DNA of 64,000 nt from assembly GCF_009796745.1 (NCBI RefSeq), contig NZ_CP047024.1, forward strand, positions 4,712,001 through 4,776,000, in the 5' to 3' direction. Made by a program: the position numbers and the translations under genes. The notes below the pieces were generated by a model. The model searched no databases, was not told the origin of the DNA, and saw only the letters and a program-made list of their open reading frames with translations. Below are positions 7,878 to 16,680 of this stretch, piece by piece; position 1 is the stretch's first letter; every line of letters begins with the position of its first letter. Origin of the DNA: Paraglaciecola sp. L1A13 (GTDB lineage: Bacteria > Pseudomonadota > Gammaproteobacteria > Enterobacterales > Alteromonadaceae).

Positions 7878-9643
7878 AAAACGGGTCCCATTGAAAAGTG
7901 AAAGCGCCAAGTAGTTTCTTCCACACTGTTGCCTCGAGCAAAATAGAAGCGAATAGGCCCTACTGGAGATGACCAACTTGCACCAAGGCCAATACCGGTG
8001 GCTAAATCTTTAAAGGGTTTATCACTGGCATTACCAATATCGGTAAACACCGCCATACGCCAGTCTTGAGATACGGGATAGGAGTATTCTGCACTCGCTA
8101 CATTCAGGTACTGGCCGCCCGTCAATTCATCATCTTCCTCAGGCGACAAGGTATTCAACGCAAAACCTCGCACACTTTGATCGCCCCCTGCGAAGTAGCG
8201 TAAGCTTGAGGGAACCTGAGAAAAGTCATTGGTGGCAATAGCCCCAAGCTCGGCGCGCACAAATACCCTGTGCTTACCGTACGAACGTAACCATTTAGAT
8301 TGCAAAGAAATACGCACTAAGTCGATATCTGAAACCACTTCTTGAGTGGCTCCTTCAAGCGTGTATTGCTGCTTATCTCCCCAGTTGATATCAAGACCAC
8401 CACGGGCTCGGCGGCGACTCAGGGTAACGCCAGGCAACAGTAGTGTGGTTGTCTGCTGGTCGTCGGTTCCTTGAGTAAACTTTTCCTGTTCTAAGCGTAA
8501 AAAACCGATACGTTGCCAATCACTCTGCTGTGATCCCCAGTGACGCTGAACGGCCAACGTTAAAGCTTCACTTTGCGTATCATTGTCGTTTTCAGCCTTC
8601 ACCCCAGCTTGATAGCTAAGGTAATTATTTAGTGGGTCTTCCAGTGGCACTTTGTACTTGATGCTGGCATTTTGCTCAGGTTGAGAAATAAACATTTCAG
8701 CCGCCAAGCTATGACCTTGGCCATTGACCCAGGGTCGTTGCCACTTAAAACGCAAACGCGGGCCAGTGTCCGTCGATGCCCCGCCACCAATATTGAATGT
8801 ATCTTTGGGTTTTGCACTGGTAATCAATTGAATGGGTACATTAAGCCCATCCGCTTTACTAACAAGCGGTCGGGCAACTACTTGTTGAAAATAACCAGTT
8901 AACTTCAGGTTTTGGTTAAATATAGCCAGCTTATCTGCATCATAAGGGTCGCCTTCTTTAAAGTTAGAGACTTCTTTAATAAGCAGTTGAGCTTTATCAT
9001 CTTCTGGAATAATAAGTTTACCGAAGCCGTATCTCTTACCCGCAGAAAACTGCAGATCTACGCTGGCTGAGTAAGTGTCAAAATCGATACGAATTTCTTG
9101 GACGGTAAATTTAGCGTCAAAATAGCCCCGTACTTGGGCCATGGATAACAGCTTACTTTTAAGACCTTCATATTGGCCTTGCTCCAAGTAAGTTCCCTCT
9201 TTGAGTTGGGCTTTATCCACAATCCCTTGTAAAACATCGTCTGGTTTTTCAGTGCCAACTAATTCAATTCGCCGTTTGCCTATTTTAACCCGCGAGCCTG
9301 CTTGTACAGTAAGATATAACTCACTGCATTCTTTGTCTTTAGATAAGCTCATTTTTAAGGTTTCGAGTTGATAATAACCCACCGCTTGTGCCGCTTTGTT
9401 AACAGCTTCTTTAACCGTTTGGCGGTAGTTTTGAGTCAGCTCACAATTAACTGGCGCACCAATAATACCAATATAGACGTCAATATTATCTTTAAGACTA
9501 CTATCGTCGGCACCTTCGATATCAACCGATATCGCAAATGCGCTAGGTACAGTTAACGCCATAAGCGCAAAATAAATAAGAGTCCGCAGAATAAACAAAG
9601 TAACCTCGGTATTTCGATAGCTTTGGGAACGACAAGCATTCAT
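7874..9643 (-). CDS. tamA: TamA, Omp85-family outer-membrane barrel
   Basis: A 589-residue protein with a signal peptide ending near PSAFA-IS, three POTRA domains (about 38-265), and a 16-strand Omp85 barrel to the end. The lid-loop motif RYFAGGDQSVRGF (conserved R-G-F) is present and the C-terminus is FHFSMGPVL, as in TamA. It docks TamB and helps insert outer-membrane proteins. The start is uncertain: ATG 9643 has no clear ribosome site, whereas TTG at 9598-9596 is preceded by GAGG at a five-base spacing and would give a more normal 22-residue signal peptide. The stop overlaps tamB by four bases, so the two genes are translationally coupled. Confidence 0.95.
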   Translation of the reverse strand: MNACRSQSYRNTEVTLFILRTLIYFALMALTVPSAFAISVDIEGADDSSLKDNIDVYIGIIGAPVNCELTQNYRQTVKEAVNKAAQAVGYYQLETLKMSLSKDKECSELYLTVQAGSRVKIGKRRIELVGTEKPDDVLQGIVDKAQLKEGTYLEQGQYEGLKSKLLSMAQVRGYFDAKFTVQEIRIDFDTYSASVDLQFSAGKRYGFGKLIIPEDDKAQLLIKEVSNFKEGDPYDADKLAIFNQNLKLTGYFQQVVARPLVSKADGLNVPIQLITSAKPKDTFNIGGGASTDTGPRLRFKWQRPWVNGQGHSLAAEMFISQPEQNASIKYKVPLEDPLNNYLSYQAGVKAENDNDTQSEALTLAVQRHWGSQQSDWQRIGFLRLEQEKFTQGTDDQQTTTLLLPGVTLSRRRARGGLDINWGDKQQYTLEGATQEVVSDIDLVRISLQSKWLRSYGKHRVFVRAELGAIATNDFSQVPSSLRYFAGGDQSVRGFALNTLSPEEDDELTGGQYLNVASAEYSYPVSQDWRMAVFTDIGNASDKPFKDLATGIGLGASWSSPVGPIRFYFARGNSVEETTWRFHFSMGPVL

Positions 9644-9714
9644 TTACTGCTATCAGATGCAAAACAATGAATTAATAAGCAAGATACATGACAACACGTT
9701 AACGACCGACACAA

Positions 9715-10644
9715 TTAATTCTGTTGCAAAGCCTCGACAGTATTAGCGCGTTGAGAGGAAACTCGTTCTTCTTCGCATGAACCAATATTGCCAGGATGCT
9801 TAGCGGCAAACCACATGGTCATAAAGTCTTTAATCAATTTTTGTTCAATTTCAATCGCACGTTCTGTGGGGCAGAATATTGCAATCGTCACCACCGAGTC
9901 GCCGACGTCTGAAGTCGAAACACTGATATGCGGTTCGGGGCCGGCAATTTTTACATCCAACCGTCTCTCGATTGTTTGGCTGTAGCGATAGGCAACCTCT
10001 TTAAAGTCTTCGCAATACAGCTCTGCGTTTTGCTGCAACTGATCGATAAACAGATAGGGATTAACACTTTGGTCTCGGGTAATCGTAAAATGGTGTGTCG
10101 CGTAACGTTTCAAAAAATTTAGATTTTTGATGGTGTTCGTGATCATTGCATTGTTTGGAATAAATAAGGTTTTACCTGTGTACTCGTATTTGTGAATATC
10201 CACTTCTAGCAAGGTGCTTTTCATCCAGTCGGTTTCAGACACTTCACCAACAATCTCCCCTACTTGTACCCAATCACCAATACGAAAAGGTCGAGTAGAA
10301 GCTAAGTAGAAAAAACCGATTACGCACTGAATAAACTCTCGGGTGGCCAATACAATAGCCACCGCAAACGCTGCAATAGACAAAGCGAAGTTTTGTAATT
10401 CCCCAGCCCACAAACTAAGCAACAGAAATAACATCACGAAATTCAAAAAGTTCTTAATGTTATTAACGAGATCGCGCTTGTCTTTTCCTTTGCTTATCGC
10501 GCGATTACGCACCACTTTGACTAACGTGTGCTTCACCCCGAGTGTGAGAGAACCCACAATGATAGTGAGCACAACTTTGTTACTAAACAGAGCGCTAAGG
10601 AAAAAAGTAATTTGTTCTAAAAAATTTGGGAAATCTATACTCAT
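9715..10644 (-). CDS. MscS-family mechanosensitive channel
   Basis: A 309-residue inner-membrane protein. Three transmembrane helices occupy about 10-115; the third is the Ala/Gly-rich pore helix (NFALSIAAFAVAIVLATREF), followed by the MscS beta-domain signature RPFRIGDWVQVGEIVGEV (about 119-136) and an alpha-beta C-terminal domain. Channels of this family open under membrane tension to release solutes during hypo-osmotic shock. It lacks the long periplasmic domains of MscK. A second, shorter MscS gene lies 167 bp upstream on the same strand. The pore sequence differs from E. coli MscS, so conductance and trigger are not predictable. Confidence 0.9.
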   Translation of the reverse strand: MSIDFPNFLEQITFFLSALFSNKVVLTIIVGSLTLGVKHTLVKVVRNRAISKGKDKRDLVNNIKNFLNFVMLFLLLSLWAGELQNFALSIAAFAVAIVLATREFIQCVIGFFYLASTRPFRIGDWVQVGEIVGEVSETDWMKSTLLEVDIHKYEYTGKTLFIPNNAMITNTIKNLNFLKRYATHHFTITRDQSVNPYLFIDQLQQNAELYCEDFKEVAYRYSQTIERRLDVKIAGPEPHISVSTSDVGDSVVTIAIFCPTERAIEIEQKLIKDFMTMWFAAKHPGNIGSCEEERVSSQRANTVEALQQN

Positions 10645-10811
10645 TTACGGCTTCATACTTGTAAGGCTATTCGAAAAAACGGTCACGTCATCAATACAAA
10701 CTTGAGCGTTACGCTTTATATAAGCCTACTAAGGGTAGGCATGCCAACTCAAGTGTCAATATCGGCGCTATTTTAGCATGCTTACCAATGATGAATCCGC
10801 TGGTGATATGA

Positions 10812-11414
10812 TTATTTTTTACGTGGCTGCTGAATTTTTTGTTCTGGTCTGTCAGTCACTTTACCGACCGTTTTCCACTTAGCCCGAGGGTTAATAATAC
10901 TGGGGCGAGTCAAAATTAGGTTATTCGGGTAAACAATAATTTCTCTGTCTTCAGTGATCAATTTCGTGTTGAACAGATTGATCTCAGTGATAAAGCCTTC
11001 TACATAATTATCTGCATCAATCACCCGAATAAAATTACCCCGTCGGAAAGACGTTTGAAACAACAATAAAAAATACGCTGTGATATTACTCAACAAAGAC
11101 CAACTGGCAAAAAATGCCACACCCGTAAGCGTAATCAACGATGTTGAAATAACCAATAAACCACTAAAATCGATACCCCACGCAATAAGGATAACCGCAA
11201 ACGTTAAGATACCGAAGACTAGCCGAATAATATGATAAGCCCGCAAAACTTCTGGCGTTTTCAAATTGCTTTCGTCAATTTTCTTTTCAATTCTGGGTAG
11301 CGTCAATTTAGTGATAACCACATAAACTATCAACATTACTGCCGTCCAAATCAAGCTACCCATGTACTGATGGGCCCAGTCGATTACGTTATTAACCCAA
11401 TGTGTTTCTAGCAT
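10812..11414 (-). CDS. Short MscS-like channel protein
   Basis: Start taken at ATG 11414; a TTG nine bases earlier is also in frame but less likely. The 200-residue protein has an N-terminal transmembrane helix (about 17-37), two further helices (about 62-105) and the MscS beta domain (FRRGNFIRVIDADNYVEGFI, then YPNNLILTRPSIINP). The normal C-terminal alpha-beta domain is missing: the protein stops soon after the beta domain with a basic tail, so it is about 80 residues shorter than E. coli MscS. There is no frameshift sign, so this looks like a natural compact form. A weak hairpin (10724-10740) lies downstream before the next MscS gene. Confidence 0.85.
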   Translation of the reverse strand: MLETHWVNNVIDWAHQYMGSLIWTAVMLIVYVVITKLTLPRIEKKIDESNLKTPEVLRAYHIIRLVFGILTFAVILIAWGIDFSGLLVISTSLITLTGVAFFASWSLLSNITAYFLLLFQTSFRRGNFIRVIDADNYVEGFITEINLFNTKLITEDREIIVYPNNLILTRPSIINPRAKWKTVGKVTDRPEQKIQQPRKK

Positions 11415-11726
11415 GTAGTGCAATCCAATTTATGAAGGCCTATGCCTACAGTTAAGGTACCCGTTTTGCCTTAGCTTACGGGGAAATTAATGAAAGTGCG
11501 CATCCTAGTCGATAAAAGAATACGAAGTAAAGCAGATTGCTGTTGCTGCTCGAAGTACATTCACAAAAACCATCCTTTTATCGGTAAAAGTTACATAATA
11601 ATTGCATAACATACTGGCGTATTTATTAACTCTTATGCAATTCCCCCATGCTCGTGTAATATTAAATCCCATGGGAAACACAAAGCGAATCCCCCGGAAT
11701 AATCGGGCTAAAGAGTTTAAATACTA
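11415..11726. other. Divergent intergenic region, 312 bp
   Basis: This lies between the short MscS gene (minus) and the cupredoxin-like gene (plus), so it must carry both promoters. It is AT-rich from about 11570 to 11650. A short hairpin CCCCGG-AATAAT-CGGGC is visible near 11692. I see no convincing promoter hexamer pair, riboswitch or small gene. Confidence 0.5.
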
Positions 11727-12407
11727 ATGACGAACGGTCCGATTCTTTACACAAAACACAAGCACTGGCTCAATAGGTTGTTGTTAATTATTGCGTCACT
11801 CGTTATTTTCTCGGTCAGTGCCCAGCAAGAAGTGCATTTTAAAGTAGTTGACCAATTTGGAGCGCCAGTGGCTAATGCTGTTGTTAGCACCGATGGCGCA
11901 TCGCTAGATAGCGCTGAAACAACCGCCGTAATGGACCAAATTAATAAACAGTTTGCACCTCATGTTTTAGTCGTACAAAAAGGTCAGTCGGTGCGCTTTC
12001 CCAATAGCGACGATATACGGCACCACATATATAGTTTTTCGCAGCCTAAGCCATTTGAAATACGTCTTTTCAAAGGCGAAGAATCCATCCCCGTAACATT
12101 TGACCAACCCGGAGTAGTCGTGCTCGGTTGTAATATTCACGACCAAATGATCGGTTATATCTATATTGCCGATAATGAGTTGACTACCGTAACCAATGAA
12201 AATGGCGAAGCAACATTGCATACGCGAGCGACAGAATTCAATATTTGGCAGGCTCAATTATCGTCTAGTCATTCCGAACGTCTTCATCTCACCCGCGATG
12301 CTTCAGATATTGGGCTGCAAAAAGTAACACTGAGTCTATTAGAAGAGAGAAAAGCGCACGTTAAGCAACGCAAATTCTCCCGAAAGTTCACATCAGGAGA
12401 CCCATAA
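11727..12407 (+). CDS. Secreted cupredoxin-like (methylamine utilisation-type) protein
   Basis: A 226-residue protein with a signal peptide after a short basic N-terminus (hydrophobic about 17-31, cleavage near VSA-QQ). The middle part is a cupredoxin-like fold: FPNSDDIRHHIYSF followed by GVVVLGCNIHDQMIGYIYI supplies the His, Cys, His and Met residues expected of a type 1 copper site. A carboxypeptidase-regulatory-like beta segment (about 35-60 and again 150-175) flanks it. Proteins of this type are often named methylamine utilisation proteins by similarity only; there is no mau operon here. Its TAA abuts the next gene's TTG start with an AGGAGA site inside the end of this gene, so it heads a coupled four-gene operon. 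Copper binding and electron or redox sensing are inferred. Confidence 0.85.
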   Translation: MTNGPILYTKHKHWLNRLLLIIASLVIFSVSAQQEVHFKVVDQFGAPVANAVVSTDGASLDSAETTAVMDQINKQFAPHVLVVQKGQSVRFPNSDDIRHHIYSFSQPKPFEIRLFKGEESIPVTFDQPGVVVLGCNIHDQMIGYIYIADNELTTVTNENGEATLHTRATEFNIWQAQLSSSHSERLHLTRDASDIGLQKVTLSLLEERKAHVKQRKFSRKFTSGDP

Positions 12408-14735
12408 TTGGCCACCAAAAAATTAAACCAGAGTATATTCCGTCTTGTTGTTGGCCTCGTCATGTTAACCGCCACAATGATACTCATCAACGTCTGGAGT
12501 TCGACCAGTAAACACGCCGAACATCAGTTGAATAATGACCTGAAAGTTGCGCAAAACGTATTTGAACAGGTGCTTGCAAACCGCGAAAACGTGCTTTATA
12601 ACTCGGCGAGTGTGTTAACCGCAGATTTTGGTTTTAAACAAGCGGTCGCCACAGGTGATAGACCGACGATAAACAGTGCCTTGTTTAATCATCGCGGGCG
12701 TATCAACGCAGATTTAATGGCGCTTGTATCCCTAAATGGCAAGAATATCAGCAGTGTTCCTAAGATTTTAGTGCCGGATCAAACATTCCCATATCCTCGG
12801 GTTGTGCAAAACGCCATAAGTAACGGTGGTGCTTCGTCACTTTTGTTTATTGATCAACGTCTTTACCAAGTGATGATGCTGACCATAGATGCCCCCACCC
12901 CTATCGCCGTGGCAGTCATCGGTTTTGAAATAAACCAAGAATGGGGCCAGCAACTTAAAAATATTACCCAACTCGAGACCACTATAGAAGTACAAACAAA
13001 AGGAGAGGAAACCTTTACAATCAGTACCTTGCCAGCAAATCTGGTGGCGCCGACGTTAGCTCAACAAGATCAGCCGTTGTCGTGGCTGTCCCTTAGCCTT
13101 CTCAATGATGTTCCCTATGTTTCAAGGCGTTTTTTATTAGCAGATGAAGATAACTTCAAAGTCTTAATTACCTTGTCAAACGATGTCCATCGACTGTTTG
13201 CTGACTTTAGAGCCTTACAAACCAATATTGCGTTGATTGCTTTGTTGGCCATCATACTTGCTCTATGTTTTGCGGCGCTGTTCTCACGGAAAGTTGCTAA
13301 ACCTCTTGTTGCGCTTGCTGACATCGCCCAACGTATATCTAGCGGGGATTACAATAAAGCCATAAATACGACATCCAGCTCAACAGAAGTAACTAACCTA
13401 GCCATTGCACTTGAATCGATGCAATCAAACATTCGTCAACGCGAAGAAAAAATAAGCTACCAAGCACAGCATGACATCCTAACCGGCCTAAATAATCGCT
13501 ATAACATGGAGGTGCAACTCAACGCCAAATTTGAGCAAAACAAGCCATTTCAGGTGTTAGGCATAAATGTATTTGGTTTTCGCGGCATTAATGATGTGTT
13601 CGGCTATCACAACGGCGATATTTGCCTACAGATATTAGCTAAACGGCTAGCTGAGTACGGCGGATTAGGTGCACGCCTAGCGGGTGGTGAATTATTATGG
13701 ATACCCGATACGCTCGTTACCCATGAACAAGTCATAGCGTTCAAAAATACCTTGGAAGAGCCTATTGAAACGGGTGATGCATCAATTACAACTCGGGTAT
13801 CTGTGGGTATGCTTAATTGCCCAATTGATGCACAAAATGCTGAAGAGCTCTTCCGTCGCATGAATATTGTGCTTGATGAGACTCAAAAAACCGAGCAGCT
13901 GATGCTAAGTTACGAACCTGAGTACGAACATCGATATTTGCGCCGCCTGTCAATTATCGCTGAGTTAAAAACAGCATTAAACGACCAGCAAGAAGAACTG
14001 AGCCTGTTTTATCAACCCAAGTTAGACCTAATCAGCGGCACGGTCACTAAAGTGGAAGCCTTGATCCGGTGGAATAATGCTTTATTGGGATTTGTCTCTC
14101 CCGAGGACTTTATTAGCGTGGCGGAACAAGCTGGTTTTATTGGCAAAATTACTGACTGGGTCATCAATCAAGCTATTAAAGATGCTGTAATACTCAAGGG
14201 CTTAGGTTTGAATGTGAGTATTGCCATTAATCTATCTGCCAAAGATGTGATGGACGATACATTGCTGCCTCATATAATCACGCTAATGAACGCAAGCCAA
14301 CTGGAGACCAATGCCTTGAGTTTCGAAATGACAGAAAGCGACTTAGTGCAAGAGCCTGAGAAAGCGATTCAGCAACTGCAAGCATTTCGAAATAGAGGCT
14401 TCGAGATGGCTATCGATGACTTTGGTACCGGCTACTCATCCATGTCTTACTTAAAAAACCTGCCAGTGACGACCTTAAAAGTAGACAAGAGCTTTGTGCT
14501 CAAACTCGACTCCCAACAAGGCGACCAAAAAATTGTACGTTCCGTTATCGATTTGGCGCACAACTTTGGTTTGAATGTGGTAGCAGAGGGGATTGAGAAT
14601 CAGGCTACCCTGAAACTGTTACATGGCTGGGGATGTGAATTGGCTCAAGGTTTCTATATGAGTAAACCGCTCCCGTTAAATGATTTTGTTCAATGGCATA
14701 AAAAACATCAATCAACTAATTGGTTAGAAGATTAA
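12408..14735 (+). CDS. Membrane c-di-GMP phosphodiesterase (degenerate GGDEF, intact EAL)
   Basis: The start is TTG 12408, fixed by AGGAGA at 12395-12400 with seven-base spacing. The 775-residue protein has TM1 at about 13-30, a periplasmic sensor of about 240 residues, TM2 at about 273-292, HAMP (about 293-345), GGDEF (about 350-500) and EAL (about 515-765). The GGDEF signature is AGGEL (425-429), so cyclase activity is unlikely. The EAL domain keeps E550 (EAL), N608, E640, D670-D671 (DDFGTGYS), K691, E728 and Q747, so it should hydrolyse c-di-GMP. It is encoded directly after an exported cupredoxin-like protein, which may be what the periplasmic sensor reads; that is inference. Confidence 0.92.
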   Translation: MATKKLNQSIFRLVVGLVMLTATMILINVWSSTSKHAEHQLNNDLKVAQNVFEQVLANRENVLYNSASVLTADFGFKQAVATGDRPTINSALFNHRGRINADLMALVSLNGKNISSVPKILVPDQTFPYPRVVQNAISNGGASSLLFIDQRLYQVMMLTIDAPTPIAVAVIGFEINQEWGQQLKNITQLETTIEVQTKGEETFTISTLPANLVAPTLAQQDQPLSWLSLSLLNDVPYVSRRFLLADEDNFKVLITLSNDVHRLFADFRALQTNIALIALLAIILALCFAALFSRKVAKPLVALADIAQRISSGDYNKAINTTSSSTEVTNLAIALESMQSNIRQREEKISYQAQHDILTGLNNRYNMEVQLNAKFEQNKPFQVLGINVFGFRGINDVFGYHNGDICLQILAKRLAEYGGLGARLAGGELLWIPDTLVTHEQVIAFKNTLEEPIETGDASITTRVSVGMLNCPIDAQNAEELFRRMNIVLDETQKTEQLMLSYEPEYEHRYLRRLSIIAELKTALNDQQEELSLFYQPKLDLISGTVTKVEALIRWNNALLGFVSPEDFISVAEQAGFIGKITDWVINQAIKDAVILKGLGLNVSIAINLSAKDVMDDTLLPHIITLMNASQLETNALSFEMTESDLVQEPEKAIQQLQAFRNRGFEMAIDDFGTGYSSMSYLKNLPVTTLKVDKSFVLKLDSQQGDQKIVRSVIDLAHNFGLNVVAEGIENQATLKLLHGWGCELAQGFYMSKPLPLNDFVQWHKKHQSTNWLED

Positions 14736-15586
14736 TGCACAAATCACTCAGTATGTGGTTCTACCTAAGTTGTTTATTCACGGTTTGCTGCACTATGGCA
14801 TCAGCCCAGGACGGTAAACTCATTGGCACAGCGGGCTTAGTGCAATTGGAAGGATCTGGTGGCGGTGGTATTGTACCTTGGGCAACATTAGTCGGTTATG
14901 ATAGCCAGGATCAAATCTCCGTTAATGTGGTGGCGACGCAAGTGGATGTAGATGATTACCGCTTGAATGTATTGGGTCTAAGTGCGTCATTTTACGACCG
15001 TGTCGAGATTAGTGTGGCCCAACATCGCTTTGATTTAAAAGGCGCTGGGGTTGATATCAAGCAAAATATATACGCTGTGAAATATCGCATATACGGTGAC
15101 GTTGTATATTCAAACTGGCCACAGATTAGCGTTGGCGCCCAACATAAGGTATTAGCGGACGAAAGCATAGCCAGTGCGCTTGGCGCCCATAAAACTAGCA
15201 GTGGGACCGATTTCTACATTGCGGCAACAAAAGTACATCTTGGGGCGATTGCTGGCTATAACGCAGTATGGAACCTAACCGCTCGTGCAACCCAAGCCAA
15301 TGAAATGGGTTTGCTCGGTTACGGCGGAATAAACAACAATGATTATGAAGTCATGCTAGAAGCTTCGGCAGGAATTTTGTTTTCTCGTCACTTTGCTGTA
15401 GGCATAGAGTACCGACAAAAGCCCGATAATCTTGGATTGGGAGAAGATGACTGGAAAGACTTATTCGTCACCTACATTCCCAGTAAGAACTTGGCCATTA
15501 CATTGGCTTGGGCGGACTTGGGCACCATTGCTGGAGCCAGTGGTCAAGACGGACTATATCTTTCTTTAAACGGCCAACTTTGGTGA
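14735..15586 (+). CDS. DUF3034 family exported protein
   Basis: Start at ATG 14735, which overlaps the stop of the previous gene as TAATG. The 283-residue protein has a signal peptide (MHKSLSMWFYLSCLFTVCCT, cleavage near ASA-QD). The mature part starts GKLIGTAGLVQLEGSGGGGI and continues as alternating amphipathic strands rich in aromatic and Gly residues, ending in a strand (DGLYLSLNGQLW) with a terminal aromatic residue typical of outer-membrane beta barrels. This matches DUF3034, a family of unknown function. It is the third gene of the cupredoxin-EAL-DUF3034-haemoglobin operon, which suggests an outer-membrane role in the same pathway. Confidence 0.85.
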   Translation: MHKSLSMWFYLSCLFTVCCTMASAQDGKLIGTAGLVQLEGSGGGGIVPWATLVGYDSQDQISVNVVATQVDVDDYRLNVLGLSASFYDRVEISVAQHRFDLKGAGVDIKQNIYAVKYRIYGDVVYSNWPQISVGAQHKVLADESIASALGAHKTSSGTDFYIAATKVHLGAIAGYNAVWNLTARATQANEMGLLGYGGINNNDYEVMLEASAGILFSRHFAVGIEYRQKPDNLGLGEDDWKDLFVTYIPSKNLAITLAWADLGTIAGASGQDGLYLSLNGQLW

Positions 15587-15591
15587 GACTG

Positions 15592-16017
15592 ATGAAACGC
15601 AGTAAATTTGTGGTATTGATCATATTCCTTGTGGGACTAAACGCTTGCTCATCCATTTCACAGCAATCTGTTTATGCCCAAATGGGTGGCCAGCAGAAAA
15701 TTGAACAAGTAGTGGATAACTTCATCAATGAAATAGAATTTGACCCAGTTATTTTTGAGTACTTTAAAGATTCAGATGTTGATCGTTTCAAAGAAAAATT
15801 TATTGAACATTTATGCAATTTAACCGGTGGGCCGTGTGAATATAGCGGCGACACTATGGTTCAGGTGCACACAGGCATGAATATGTCAGAGGCAGATTTT
15901 AACCGAGGGGTAGATTTGTTGATCAACGCCATGACCAAAGCGCAAATACCCCATACGGTGCAGAACAAGGTATTGGCTATTCTCGCTACAAAGCGTAACG
16001 AAATGCTCTATATCTAA
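15592..16017 (+). CDS. Truncated haemoglobin (group 1) with lipoprotein signal
   Basis: Start at ATG 15592, five bases after the DUF3034 stop. The 141-residue protein begins with a lipoprotein signal peptide: basic MKRSK, a hydrophobic stretch, and a lipobox LNAC with Cys19. The rest fits a group 1 truncated haemoglobin: YAQMGG(x)xKIEQVVDNF at helices A/B, Phe/Tyr pairs in the B-E region, and the proximal histidine in VHTGMNMSEADF (His93). These proteins bind haem and react with O2 or NO and are normally cytosolic; here the signal predicts export and lipid anchoring. Being last in the operon with a c-di-GMP phosphodiesterase suggests gas or redox sensing. Haem binding itself is inferred. Confidence 0.88.
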   Translation: MKRSKFVVLIIFLVGLNACSSISQQSVYAQMGGQQKIEQVVDNFINEIEFDPVIFEYFKDSDVDRFKEKFIEHLCNLTGGPCEYSGDTMVQVHTGMNMSEADFNRGVDLLINAMTKAQIPHTVQNKVLAILATKRNEMLYI

Positions 16018-16059
16018 GCAATTAATACACCGCTATGCCTGTATTTTAAGACGTATCAC

Positions 16060-16086
16060 ATAGCCTCATTATATAACGTAGGCTAT
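16060..16086. terminator. Weak hairpin between convergent genes
   Basis: ATAGCCT (16060-16066) pairs with AGGCTAT (16080-16086) around a 13-base AT-rich loop, between the haemoglobin gene and the convergent thioesterase gene. There is no proper T-run on either strand, so termination efficiency is doubtful. Confidence 0.3.
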
Positions 16087-16089
16087 TAC

Positions 16090-16563
16090 TCAACCCACTA
16101 GATAAGTACCTGTACCAGAAGCAATGTGCTGTCCTTCCTCGTTGTGCAGCTCCATCCGGCATACGGCTAATTTTCTTCCTCGGCGTATAACGGTCGCGGT
16201 TGCGATAAATTCTTTGCCCTTACCTGGGCGCAAATAGTCAACACGCATATCTATGGTGCCATTATTTGCTAACGTGTTTTTAAATTCGTCCACTTCATCT
16301 GGTTTAAGTTGTTTGATACCGTACATCAAAGCAACAACACTGCCCACTGTATCAAGAATGGCAGCGGTGGCCCCTCCATGGAGTATTTTGTGTACGGGGT
16401 TGCCCATCAACTTATCATTCCAAGGCATACGTATTTGCACTTCGTGATCACCTACAGTTTCAATTTGAAATCCTAACGCTTGATTAAATGGCATACTATC
16501 TTGGAAAAATGCCAATACGAATTCGGCTAATTGCTCTGGGGTTAAGCTTTTGTTATCGCTCAT
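16090..16563 (-). CDS. yigI: YigI-like hotdog-fold thioesterase
   Basis: A 157-residue cytosolic protein with the PaaI/hotdog thioesterase fold: the central helix segment HKILHGGATAAILDTVGSVVA (about 58-78) with the HGG motif and acidic Asp, followed by the strands TIDMRVDYLRPG and ATATVIRRGRKLAVCRMEL. It should hydrolyse acyl-CoA thioesters; the natural acyl group is unknown. The size and its place next to recQ match E. coli yigI, which lies in the yigI-pldA-recQ region. An AAGGAAG ribosome site precedes ATG 16563. It is divergent from recQ, with about 117 bp between. Confidence 0.85.
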   Translation of the reverse strand: MSDNKSLTPEQLAEFVLAFFQDSMPFNQALGFQIETVGDHEVQIRMPWNDKLMGNPVHKILHGGATAAILDTVGSVVALMYGIKQLKPDEVDEFKNTLANNGTIDMRVDYLRPGKGKEFIATATVIRRGRKLAVCRMELHNEEGQHIASGTGTYLVG

Positions 16564-16680
16564 ATTATCTTCCTTGTCTTGGGTAAAATCCCAATGTGAC
16601 TAACTTTTTAACTATTGGCAAGTGATGTATGGGTTAAAAACGCGTAAAATGCGCGCAGAATTTTGTTTTAGAGCCTGTTT

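Noticed and set aside
11727..12407. True methylamine utilisation gene
   Set aside because: The name comes from fold similarity; no mau genes or methylamine dehydrogenase are adjacent.
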